64,000 nucleotides of DNA. It comes from Rapana venosa (Eukaryota > Mollusca > Gastropoda > Neogastropoda > Muricidae). Both the position numbers and the translations under genes were made by a program. Numbering within the stretch: position 1 is the stretch's first letter; each line of letters opens with the position of its first letter. Positions 1 through 10,699 of this stretch are shown here, piece after piece. The notes below the pieces were generated by a model that made no database searches, was not told where the DNA came from, and worked only from the letters and a program-made list of their open reading frames with translations. The DNA is taken from contig CM054144.1 of assembly GCA_028751875.1 (NCBI GenBank), forward strand, positions 15,587,302 to 15,651,301, in the 5' to 3' direction.

Positions 1-99
1 ACAAAAAATGAGGTATAAGATGAGTACACTTTGTTTCAAATGTCTCCACAAATCTGCATCCTCTCTGTAAGTGTAACTGTCTTAATCTGTAAACTCCAT

Positions 100-371
100 C
101 CCATTCCCTTTGTTCAGCTGCCGATACTCTGTGCTTTCAAACATCCAGATTCAAACAAACCACAGTCAGCCATCACTCTTTGAAGTCTTTCTCTATTTGT
201 GGTCCATCCACCTGGAACGACCTCACTCTATTCCCTCTCCAAAAGCCTACATTTGATACTTTCAAATCCAGCCTCAAAACACACTTATTTCATACCTAAG
301 ATCTTTCCCCTCACAATCTGTCCATACTTTTCAAAAGTCACCCCCATCTCCATCACCCTGCACACAGCTGC

Positions 372-372
<1 letters not shown>
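100..372 (+). mobile_element. CR1/L2-type LINE fragment (3' part of RT ORF)
   Basis: Shares long similarity with 24650-24930: the CTCTTT..CTATTT..TGGTCCATCCA block, ACATTTGATACTTTCA, and the closing CATCTCCATCACCCTGC. In the other copy this corresponds to the end of a reverse transcriptase ORF. Frame broken. It ends at the long (GT)n tract. Confidence 0.6.

Positions 373-373
<1 letters not shown>

Positions 374-462
<89 letters not shown>
374..462 (+). repeat. (TG)n microsatellite
   Basis: About 44 uninterrupted TG units directly after the LINE fragment. Long peptides that read through it are artefacts. Confidence 0.98.
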
Positions 463-463
<1 letters not shown>

Positions 464-464
464 T

Positions 465-614
465 GGGCTCTCTGTCTGCCTTCCTACACACACACACACT
501 CACAGTCACACACACACTCACACATAAATACCGATACAGATGTGTGCACAAGCACAGACAGGCCTAATGTTTACACTACTTTTATGCCATGTAACAGACT
601 AACACTTATACTAG

Positions 615-682
<68 letters not shown>

Positions 683-815
683 ATGTGCATGCATGCATGA
701 AAGTTATATCAACAGAGTGGGGTGTTTTTTTTATACCTTAGCTAACACTCTGAGGTTTATCAATGGTCAGCTTTTGTATAAATAAGTGACCATTTTTGCA
801 CACTTTCAACAGACA
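465..815. repeat. Direct repeat, copy A
   Basis: About 330 bp shared with 1083-1430 in the same orientation. Both hold the block TGCCATGTAACAGACTAACA, then a (CA)n tract, then GCATGAAAGTTATAT and TTTATCAATGG. In copy A the (CA)n is followed by (ATC)n at 650-682. Possibly two copies of an undefined element or an old local duplication. Confidence 0.75.
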
Positions 816-1082
816 AATTTGATGATAATAGTTCTCCAAGTTAAGGTTGCAGGCAGAAAGAAAAGAAGCAGATTTCCAAAATCTTAAAATTGCCAACATC
901 ACTGAGATCAGTGGTCTGGGAAAACTACAGGAAATCATAGAACTCAGCAGAGACAGAGAAAGATGGCGAAACCTGGTGGTATCATGTGAAGCTCATATAC
1001 TCTTGACAGTAACGATGAAGACAAGTAATGTATTTGAGGTATAAAACATCTAACCCCCACTGACATCTCTCTCTGCCACTCT

Positions 1083-1226
1083 GGTGTCTCTCTCTTCCTG
1101 CCTACATACACACACACACACAAACTGATTTATACTGATAGTGATACAGACGGGTGCACATGCAGACAGGCCTTTTGTTTGTAAACACTACTTTAATGCC
1201 ATGTAACAGACTAACACTTATAACAG

Positions 1227-1291
<65 letters not shown>

Positions 1292-1430
1292 ACACACAAA
1301 CAAAGACATGTGTGTGCATGAAAGTTATATTAAACGGGTTGGGCGTTTTTTTCATTCCTCAGCTAACGCTCTGATGTTTATCAATGGAAAACTTTTGCAT
1401 TTAAGGGACTGTTTTTTACACACCATTAAC
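1083..1430. repeat. Direct repeat, copy B
   Basis: Partner of 465-815, with point differences throughout and a longer (CA)n tract at 1228-1298. The sequence between the copies (816-1082) is not duplicated. Confidence 0.75.
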
Positions 1431-1436
1431 TGAAGA

Positions 1437-1607
1437 AGGTTGCCACATTCCAACTTCAGGAATGTATGCTGGGTATATTTCTATTTCTGTAACCAATCAA
1501 GCGCTGACATGAATTATGGGATCTTTAAAGTGCATGATTATTTGATATTTTGCACGTGTACATGTATATATGTCTACACACACACACACACACAATGTAC
1601 CATCTGG

Positions 1608-1642
<35 letters not shown>

Positions 1643-1810
1643 AACTTTAAAGGGAGTGAAGGCACCTGCAGGCCTGCACTTGAAGTTGACTTTTGAAGGG
1701 AGTGAAGGCACCGGCAGGCCTGCACTTGAAGTTGACTTGGGAAATCATAAAAATCCCCACCCTTAATTCACAAGGAGCCACCTTAACCAATCGGCTTTAG
1801 CGTCAGTCCA
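1437..1810 (-). mobile_element. SINE S2, minus copy, with inner expansions
   Basis: Its first part (1456-1545: TGCTGGGTAT, GCGCTGACATGAATTATGGG) and last part (1695-1800: CACTTGAAGTTGACTT, ATCATAAAAATCCCCACCC, then TTAACCAATCGG, a tRNA-head remnant) match other S2 copies. Between them are (CA)n, a (TA)n at 1609-1638 and a partial tandem duplication of a 47-48 bp segment (1643-1740). Confidence 0.7.
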
Positions 1811-1834
1811 TAAATCCCTACTGAACAAGTTGCT

Positions 1835-2931
1835 TCATCATCATCAGCAGACCCGTGACCTTGGCGGTCGTGGGGGAGACATGAAAGACGATGCCGTGGT
1901 AAGCCTCCTCCATCCATCTCGGTCCTCGGCTCTGCGCAGTAGTGCCGAGTCATTCATCCTGGTCCATTCTCTGATGTTGTCCATCCATGACTTGTTCTGT
2001 CTTCCCCTCCTTCTGCCACCTTCGAGTGTTCCCTGCAGTACTGTTTTGGGCAGAGTGTTGTGGCGGGTGACGTGGCCGAACCATGTCAGCTTTTTCTTCT
2101 TGACGATGGTGAGAAGGGGTTCCTGTGGACCTGCCAGCCGTGTTATTTGACTCTTGACAAATTCGTTGGTCTTTCGTTCTCTCCAGGATATGCCCAGTAG
2201 TTTTCTATGGCATTTTGTTTCGAATGACTGGATTCGCTTTGCTGTTTCAGCAGTCAATGTCCAGGTTTCACTTCCGTACAGCAGGATCGACTGAATTAGG
2301 GCTTTGTAGAGCTTTAGTTTGATTGGGAAACTGATCTCTTTACTTTTCCATATGGTGGTGAGTTTTGTCATGGAAGATGTTGCCATGGCTATTCTGACTT
2401 TGATTTCTGTCGTCGATCGCCCGTCCTTTGTGAGTGTAGTGCCGAGGTATTTAAAAGCGTCTACCTCCTCCAGTTGTTGGCCGTTCATGTAAATTTTAGC
2501 GGTGGCATTGCTCGTGCTGTTCACAAGTACTTTACTTTTCTCCGAGCTCACCTCCATCCCATATGCTCCAGCTCTGTTCTGAAGTCTGGTCGTAAGATCT
2601 TGCAGCTCTGTGTTACTTCCGCCCATGAGGTCAATGTCATCGGCAAACCGTAAGTTGTTGAGGGGTCTGCCGCCAATGGAGATGGTAGGGTGGAAATTAT
2701 GGAGGGTCTCTCTCATGATGTTTTCCAAGAACAGATTGAACAGGACTGGAGATAACAGGCATCCTTGTCGGACCCCAACTGTGGTTTTGAAGTAGTCTCC
2801 GACCTGATTGTTCAGAAGGACTGCACTGCTTGCGGTGTTGTATAGTGCTTGAATGGTTTGCACTAGTCCTTCTTCAATGCCAAACATTCTGAGGACCTGC
2901 CACAGGCCTTCGTGCCATACTCTGTTGTCAG
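1835..2931 (-). mobile_element. 5'-truncated RTE-like LINE with open RT ORF
   Basis: The minus strand keeps a 347-codon open frame (2887 to 1844). It carries the reverse transcriptase palm motifs GVRQGCLLSP (residues about 38-47) and FADDIDLM (81-88, catalytic D-D), then KYLG (146-149), YGSETWTL, and a C-terminus with WMDNIREWTRM and RAEDRDGWRRL. The frame continues upstream to about 2931 (DNRVWHEGLWQVLRMFGIEE) and then stops resembling a LINE, so the endonuclease and fingers are missing by 5' truncation. The 3' end on the minus strand is a short TGATGATGATGA tail. The open frame suggests a fairly young insertion. Clade is RTE-like by its C-terminus and tail, not proven. Confidence 0.9.
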
Positions 2932-4295
2932 GTCAGTCAGAGAAGTTCTCTGCTACTGCTACTGGTATCCATGTAACCCAGTACAACCTGTCGCATGTGG
3001 GGGAGGAAACCCCAATAGAAAAAACCCAAAACATATGGAGACTTGGAGAGGAGATTGGCGCCACCAAGGAATATCCTAAGCCCACAGAAAAAACATGAAA
3101 GACAAGTTGCTTAAGAAGTTTCAAAACTTGATCTGTCCAACCCGGAAATCGATTATCTACACATCGACAGGAATTATCGGCATAACAAACAAGCAAACTT
3201 TCACAACCTGGTTACATGATTAACTGAATGCACTTTCTCCTAAGAGCAAGTTATGCAATCCTGCCAGATAATCATACTTACATAATCACTTTTTTGTTCC
3301 TCTTCTTCGGCCCAAGAGTGAAGGAAATACAATTGGCCATGTGGCCTCTGTCATCAAAACATGTGTTGTTTAAAACATGCCCCTAAAATTGTGACGTCAT
3401 TCTTTTGCTTCGATTTTCTTGATTTGCTTCATTTGTGAACCATAATACAACAGCTTTTCCACCCAGTGATATGCGCGTGTGAGCAAGCGCATACACACGT
3501 GTGTGTGTGCTTGTATACATCTGTGTGAATGTTGTTAGGCTGGCCTAGCTCCTTTTCCCATGTATTTACATAGGAGCCTAGGCCTAAAGTAATCAGAGTT
3601 GCTTCCCATACTTCGATGAGAGCGCCATCACGGCTAAAAGGGTGTCTGCTTCTTGATCAAGTGGTGGTGAGAAGTTGCTGTTAGTGAGACGTGAACTGCA
3701 AAACTGGATTGCATTTCACAGTGAATGTGATGACCTAAAAGGTACACGTTGTATTTATTTTGAATGTCCAGTTTGAATTTCAAATCCCAAATTTTGCCAC
3801 AAAGTAAATTGAATGCTGTGTGTGTGTGTGTGTTTTGGCCTATTGCTTGTGCGCATGGATGTATGCAGAACAAACAATCACACATAAGTTGTTTCTGAAT
3901 CTGAATAAAGTATTGTGTTGAAGGAGCAAAATTGAAATGTTGTTATGCGAAAAGAAGGGGATTGTAGCTTTTTGGGGACTGAAGATGGTCCAAGGGTGGG
4001 TGGATGGCAACGTTGTAGGGGGAAATAGGGTGGCTTTTTTCTGAGAATTAAATAACTGAGTTGTTTTAACAATTAAAAGGTTACACACTCACAGCTGGGA
4101 CAACTTTTATGTTTACTAGCACAAACATGATAAAACCAATGACAAAATGAGAATAGGAGTATTGTTGTGACTTGTGACAAAGATAGTTTAATTTAAACTG
4201 CTTTATGTTTTCTTAGTTATCTATAGTATTATGTCTATGTGCAATGTGGGTAAGTCAGCTATCACAGTATCAGATTATCTGCGATTAATAATATT
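2932..4295. other. Intergenic, no gene recognised
   Basis: Only short (TG)n runs near 3497 and 3818. No coding or RNA feature seen. Confidence 0.5.
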
Positions 4296-4562
4296 GTTCT
4301 TATTGGAATTCCAATTCACAGCTTAGTCTTTAGTGATTGACTATTCACAAGTATGACTCTGACTAGGAGGCTTGATTTGCACAGTCCTTACAATTTTACA
4401 TGCTGCATGCAGCCCTGGGGGCTAGTTGGCCTTTGGAGAACATCTCCAACGCTGTCTGTCTGTCCTCTTGGCCAAGATAGTGAGGATGTGCTGTGGCAAG
4501 GCACCTCCACGATAATCAAATTTCTGCCTAATTTCTGAAACAGCAGATGCCTCACATGACGG
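4296..4562 (-). mobile_element. Dispersed repeat family R3, copy 1
   Basis: Reverse-complement match to 37055-37370. Shared blocks include CTTAGTCTTTAGTGATTGACTA, GGAGGCTTGA, the GCAGCCCTGGGGGCTAGTTGG region, AAATTTCTGCC and the terminal CATGACGGACAAA. Class unknown; no coding motif seen. Confidence 0.75.
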
Positions 4563-4654
4563 ACAAAGTCACAAACATAATAATAATATAGATATAAAAT
4601 TAAGGTAAAATAAAAATAATTATGCCTAAAACCTTTACCTTGATTCTTGGAAAT

Positions 4655-4850
4655 TATGTCAAAGTCCTTCCAATGAGACTGTAAGTATAATAAACTGAAG
4701 CCCATCGTGCATGCATGCAGAACTTCTTGTGCACACATTAAAAACCTGTTCCGCCTTTCAGAAGAGTAGGCCATTTCATGCTAATGATAGGAGCGGATGA
4801 CAACATGTTAAACAGAATGCATGCACACAGGTGTCGTGTTTGGACACAAT
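4655..4850 (+). mobile_element. SINE S1, plus copy (partial)
   Basis: Carries AAAGTCCTTCCAATGAGACT, CATGCAGAACTTCTTGTGCA and CAGAAGAGTAGGCCA, the body blocks of S1. The tRNA-like head is missing. Confidence 0.75.
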
Positions 4851-4886
4851 CCCCGAAGTTGGAATGCGGCTTCCTACATCAGTATA

Positions 4887-5081
4887 AGACACTTTACTCC
4901 TATTTTCCTCACTCCACCCAGGTGTACAAGTGGGTACCAGGTCTGCTGGGGAAGTATCTGGCGACAGACTAGCGTCCTGTCACAGGGGTGGTGAAAAACC
5001 ATCAGTTCGCTTAACGCTACAGAAACCAGGATAAGCTCCGGCTCTATAGGCCTTCTGGCTCGAAAGAACATACTTATTTTT
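4887..5081 (+). mobile_element. Short retroposon with perfect 16-bp target duplication
   Basis: TTCCTACATCAGTATA occurs at 4871-4886 and again at 5082-5097, bracketing 195 bp. The insert contains CACTCCACCCAGGTGTA and GTGGGTACC, a motif I associate with widespread invertebrate SINE/LINE 3' ends, and closes with an A/T-rich tail. The perfect duplication shows target-primed insertion in the + orientation. Exact family unknown. Confidence 0.85.
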
Positions 5082-5098
5082 TTCCTACATCAGTATAT

Positions 5099-5205
5099 GG
5101 TTGGGAGAAAAATCAGTCGCATACGTAAACACAACGACAACCCAAAGAAAAAACCCATTGGTGAGCCTCAGAGCTCTAGCTGTGGAACAAAAATCTACAA
5201 AATTG
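5099..5205 (+). repeat. Dispersed repeat R6, copy
   Basis: Shares CAGTCGCAT, CCATTGGTGAGCCTCAGAG and CTCTAGC with 63350-63430. The same motif in reverse sits beside S1 copies at 15740, 44090 and 49890, so R6 may be the distal part of full-length S1. Confidence 0.65.
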
Positions 5206-5946
5206 AAATCTGACCTTGTTCTCAAATACTGTTTTGGAACTAATCTCAGTATACTATCTATGCACGCACACACATACTGCATCGGTGGTCTAGAGGTAAC
5301 GCAACACACCACACACACACAAAGTCAGGCAACATTCGCCTACCCAGTTTACCGAGACAATTTCCCACTGTACACTATCATGGTGCGTTCAATTAGATAG
5401 TACTTACAGATGAGTGATAAAGTAAACATCTGGATGTGTGTTAAGACTTTTTACTCTTCCCTGTTCCTGCTCTCAATCAAGGTTGTCTCCTGCCTACTCT
5501 CTTAGCATATAGCTCTCTATGCCCATCCACCTAGCTCTCTAAAAACACCAAAAAAAAAAAAAAAAAAAAAAATAAAAAGTCATGCTGGCGCTCCTTCTGC
5601 CGCTCTTCCCCTCTCCCCGGCCCCCATTTTCTCTCGCACATCTCCCCTCTATTTGTATATATCTGAGCGCTTTGCTTTGTGTTTAAGTTCTAGCCTCTCA
5701 ATTCTCCTCCTCCAATCTACGTTAATCTACAAACACGCCAGTCAATTTGGAAGCTAACTCACACCAATAATGAGCTTTTAACATTTTTTTGCCAACATCC
5801 TGTCTTGCAAATGTTTCCTAGTCTATTTAAATTAACATTTATTTTATGATTGCATTGCCTACGTTACATTATGATATAGAACATTAAAGTGCATATATGT
5901 TTATCTTCTGGAAGTTGTATGACCTCTTTACTCTTCTGTACGTTCT

Positions 5947-6215
5947 CTCTCTCTCTCTCTCCTCTTCTTGTCTCTCTCTACATCCTTTTGTACCTTAGTC
6001 TCTCTCAATCCGTCCTCTTCTTCTTCTTCCTTCTCTCTCTCCTCTTCCTCTTTTCTCTCTTCCTCCCTCCCTCTCTCCCCCCTTTCTCTCCTCCTCTCTT
6101 CCCCCTCTCTCCCTCTCTCTCTTTCTTTCTCTCTCTCTCCCCCTCCCTCGAGTTTGAGTTCTCCCCATCCCTCCCTCTTCCTCCCCCTCCCCCCCCCCTC
6201 CGCTCACTCTCTCCA
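5947..6215 (+). repeat. Polypyrimidine (CT/CCT)n tract
   Basis: About 270 nt almost wholly C and T, with short CTCTCT and CCCTCC runs. Low complexity; reading frames through it are artefacts. Confidence 0.95.
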
Positions 6216-6410
6216 GTGAAGAGCTGTCAGTCAGATTTGGAAGTAACTCATCTGGATAATGGGTTTTAATTTTTTGGGGCCAAATCCTGGGTCTCTGCAA
6301 ATGGTTTTCCTGTCTATTCTATAATGTCAGACATTTATTTTTTATGTATTGCATTTCCCTCTGTACACTTCAAGCTCATCAGAGAACTGTTTTAGCGTGA
6401 TTTTTTTCCC

Positions 6411-6514
6411 CTTCTAAAAAAATCTTGTATGTCACCATATCAGTCTGACTGATCAACAGATCCTTCTAAAAAAATCTTGTATGTCACCATATCAGTCTGA
6501 CTGATCAACAGATC
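6411..6514. repeat. 52-bp tandem duplication
   Basis: Two identical 52-bp units starting CTTCTAAAAAAATC lie end to end. Identity implies a recent slippage event. Confidence 0.95.
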
Positions 6515-8918
6515 CTTTATGTACCAATGTAGTTTATTAAATGGTCTGGTGCGCTTATGTTCAGTGAATCTGATGTGTATTATGTTGCTATATTTTACAT
6601 TTTACATCCTTGACTTAGATTTCTTTATCTACCTCTGCTCTCAGGGCCCATGTCCTTATGTGTGTTCAGACAGATGGGTTGTGTAGCTCAGCTTATAATG
6701 CAGTTTTCGGTTATCTTTTTTTTGGTATAAGTTCTCTTATCTTTCTGTACAGGATGTTGCTTGTGTCTTTGTCATCCTTGTGCCTTAGATAAACTGCATC
6801 ATGTACACACATGTAAACTATGATTAAGAACAGTGATTGACTACAAACTCAAGGCTTGAGCAGTACATTGTGATACACAGAATATATTAAGTCCATTTAT
6901 GATTTACATATTCCCCTTGCCCCTCACCTCCACGCTCCACCTCACCCCACCACCATTGTCTCCCCCATTTTTGATTACCAATATTATTTGCAATTCAATG
7001 TTGATCATTATCTATTTTTTTCTGGAGTTTCCCATATGATGCACAGGCAAGAAACCGCCAGTAAAAATGTTTCACGTCATTAGTCTGAGCACTGCAAGGT
7101 GAACAACTTAACAAGTTGTGGTTACCTTAATTGTTTTCTTCCACTACTTTTTGTCTTTTATCATATTATGTTTGTTTATATGATATATAATTGGAATAAA
7201 TGTAATGAATTGTGGCAAAAATCAACAAATCATCAAGTAGCAAATGCATCACAGGATTACAAGGCACCTTAAATAAGTCAGTTTGGGTTCAAAGGAGAGA
7301 CACATGACAGTGATGAATGAAGAGGAGGGGATGGACCAGCAATGCATTTTTGCCCTCCCTTTTTGCACATGTTCTGTGTGACAGCTGATAAGCAGCTTAG
7401 AACAAATACATTCATGACAAGTAAAAACTCTAGTGGATCGAAAAAGATAAGAAAATATGTTTGTTGTGTGTGTGTGCGTGCGTGCATACGTGAGTGTGTG
7501 AGTGATATATGTGTTTGCTTTGTCTTTGATCTGTGACACACACTGGGCTTCTTTGCATCATGGTGAAAAGGACTGGCACGGTATCTGCATTGTCGTATAC
7601 TATACTAGACTAGTACATGCTTTAGTTCTTTCAGATCGCTCCCCCCCCCCCTCCCCTCTGTGGTAGGTGTAGGGGGAAGCAGGCAACTTCTACATCATTG
7701 GAGAGGAATGACATCCCCTAAAGTGCTTTTGTTACTGTGGACAGATGGTAGAAGGATTAGAAAGACTTGAGCTGTGTAAAATGGTGTAATCCATAAGAAA
7801 CTGTGACATTTGACAATGCACAGACAACTGTGAGTGTTGTCAGTGTTGCCTGCCTTATTCCCTCCCCTCTCTCCCTAAACAGAAGGGGAACATTTTAGAG
7901 AGAGGGGGAGAGAGAGCAAGTGGGTGAAAAGGTCAAGTCGTGTTTTGTTGTCAGTCTGCTGTTCTTCTGGTGAACCTGTGTCAGTTGATGGATTTAAGAA
8001 TTCAACATGGTAATGGTGAAAGTTTCCTTACAGTGTGGCGATATGGTGGGGGATCTTACTCTTCAAGTTGGAAAATGTGTGATTTTACAACTGAAACATT
8101 TTACTTGAAGTGTGTACTCCACTGTAACACTCTTTGGTCTGAAGTTCAAATTTGTATTCATGCATAGAGAGAAGTTTTATGAACAAAATACTTTGGAACA
8201 ACTGTGTGCTATGAGAAATAGGAACAGTAGTGTGATGGTGAAAGCACCTTGTTCTTGGCTATCTCTCAGTCCCAGTTCTCTCCTAGTCATAAAGCAATTT
8301 AATATAATTAAATTCTTACTTCTTCTGATTGGTAATAGTAATAGTGTATTTATAAGCATTTTTATATTTGCTATCAGGAGTGTGTGGTAGAAATTTGCAA
8401 AGAGCATTCAGAAGACATTACATTTTTTTGGTCAAGGAGGCTGGTACAAGTGCTACATAAAATATTCTTTTTTTCAGTGTTTACTGTTGCCTTTCTTTTT
8501 TGTGTGTGCTGGCTTAGTTTATTGTGTGACAGGTTATCAGAATCGCTTACTCTTACATTTTTAGAATAATTTCTGATACCAGTGTTTGAAACAAACATAC
8601 TCAAAACATACTTGACTGGTATATTTCACACATTGCGGTAGGTAGGTAGGTTTAGTATCTATAATGCACATGTACACATTCTTTCAAGCACACATACACT
8701 CATCAATCAAAGATGTGCTTGCATGTACAATCATGTGGGCAGAAACAATACATTGCATGTGCTAGACAAACTCATGCACACATGTGTGTATGCAATGCAT
8801 ACATTGTTACACACACACACACACATGCAATCATGCAGCATGTGTTGCACACACACATGCATGTGCGTGCACTCACACATGCGCATACACACACACCCAT
8901 GCACATGCACACATGCAT

Positions 8919-8968
<50 letters not shown>

Positions 8969-9221
8969 TGACACAGGGTCTCAGACTTACAAACACAACA
9001 TATAGTGATATACTTGCAGGTACTTGCACAAGTTTACTCTTGCTGTCATTAGTGAGTTGTATGTTCATGCATGGGTTATTTCATTAATTAGATGGGTTTA
9101 AGTTTCTTTCTCCCTCTTTTTTTTTTTTTTTTTTGGGTGTGTATTTGAGTTCATGCTCTTTTTTATCTTTTGTGTTTACCTTGGAACTTTTTCAGTTTTG
9201 TTTTGTCTTGTAGATGTGTGT
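6515..9221. other. No gene recognised; microsatellites only
   Basis: AT-rich sequence with a short (TG)n near 7465, a GGTA run near 8640, and a large CA-rich cluster at 8806-8966. No motif-bearing frame on either strand. Confidence 0.5.
8806..8966. repeat. (CA)n-rich cluster
   Basis: Interrupted CA with ATGCA insertions, ending in about 24 pure CA units. Confidence 0.97.
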
Positions 9222-9320
9222 CAAAGTCAAAGTCAGACTTTTATTTTCAGATGGTACATTGAATAAGCAGTGCATTTGCTTTTTTTCATCAAATCTATCT
9301 AAAGAAAAAAAAAGTGAGAA
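9222..9320 (+). mobile_element. Dispersed repeat R8, copy 1
   Basis: Shares GTCAAAGT, CAGATGGTACATTGA and AAGCAGTGCATTTGCTTTTT with 47562-47665, and more weakly with 28200-28264. All three are in the same orientation, and at least two directly follow a TG tract. Confidence 0.7.
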
Positions 9321-10400
9321 AAAGATAATATATATGCAGAGATAGAATTTTTTAAAACACCTAAACAATGATAAACCATACAAATCAAACAAGAAAAGAC
9401 AATAACATATGCATACATGGAATTAAAAACAAAAACCCTGAACAATATTAAACCATACAATTCAAATAATTCACAAATCTTGAAAATTTATCCATCACAA
9501 ACAAGCAACAAAGAAAAACCAAACCAAAACAAACAAAGAAGACAAAACAAAATTTTAAAAAAGACACACCAACTGCTTATCACACACATACACACAAGAA
9601 CCTTCAACCATACAAACAACTGAATAAAACAAACAAAAAAAGATAAACCAACAAGAACAACCACAACAATAAAATAAACAAACACAAACATACGTACACA
9701 ACCATAACAGCGACAATAACTAATATAAGACAAGAATAACAGCCAAAACAACTGAAGAACAATATAGAACTAACAAAAGACAACAAAAAAAAGAGTCCAA
9801 AATACCCCCTCCCCCTCCACAAGAAAACCACCATAAAACCAAAACAAACAAACAAAAAGCAAAATAAACCAGAACTCCACCCCCACAACCACCACCAACA
9901 ACAACAACCAAATGGATATAAACAGAGGAAACTGATGTATAGTTTCCTTTTAAATCATTGAAACACTTAAAATACACATACACGCCCTCACCCATATCCC
10001 CTTCACCAGGGAAACAAGAAATAACCAAGCAGACATTGGATTCAGAGCAAAAAAGTATAACAAAGACATCAATTCCCTCCCTCTCCCCTGGTCATATACA
10101 TGCATGTACATGTGCTTTTTGATTTAAGGTTGAACAACGTTAATCCTTCCATCAAGGAATAAATTCAGGCAATATAAACCCACCCAGCAATACTAACATC
10201 AGCAATAATAATTTAGGTCATCTAATACAATGAAAAAGAAAATAAACAGTGACAAAATAAAAGAAATCAGCTTATTTTTGTGTAACACAAAAACATAGAA
10301 AGCCCCAAACAACAAGAAAGTAAAAATCCAAAACCGAACCAATTACAAAACACACACGTATGTACACACACACACACACACACGCACACACACCAGATTC
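9321..10400. repeat. A/C-rich, G-poor low-complexity stretch
   Basis: About 1 kb dominated by AAC, ACA and AAA words with few G on the + strand, ending in a (CA)n near 10358-10392. No coding motif. The strand bias is strong enough to set it apart from its flanks. Confidence 0.8.
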
Positions 10401-10551
10401 AAAGTGTGTTGGGGTCGATATCATATCAACCCATATGTAGTTCAATGCTTACACATGTACTCTATATAAATATGAAAACTTGGGTCGTATCTGATTTTAA
10501 TGACAAGAATAACGCCAGTGACACTTTAAATTTAATCACTCTCTTAAGTTT

Positions 10552-10690
10552 ACAAGTCATGTTCTGAACTTTTATTCATGAAATATCTTTTTAGATGTGT
10601 TTTATGAGTTTTGCTTTTAATACATTTGAAATTTTGGGGGAGTTTATTCCATAGGTCACTGCCAGAATACAAGAGGCTGTGTGTGTGTGT
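10552..10690 (-). mobile_element. CR1/L2-type LINE fragment, ORF C-terminus
   Basis: The minus strand reads YSGSDLWNKLPQNFKCIKS then LKRYF, the typical closing motif (LWN-LP, L+-YL) of CR1/L2-group reverse transcriptase ORFs. A (TG)n tract replaces the upstream part. Confidence 0.7.
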
Positions 10691-10699
10691 GTGTGTGTA

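Noticed and set aside
1835..1953. Target duplication for the 1.8-kb LINE
   Set aside because: I looked for matching flanks at 1820-1836 and 2931-2945 and found only short, imperfect similarities (AAGTT, GTCAGTC), not enough to call.
5889..6300. Serine/leucine-rich and arginine/glutamate-rich frames
   Set aside because: They come from the polypyrimidine tract and its complement.
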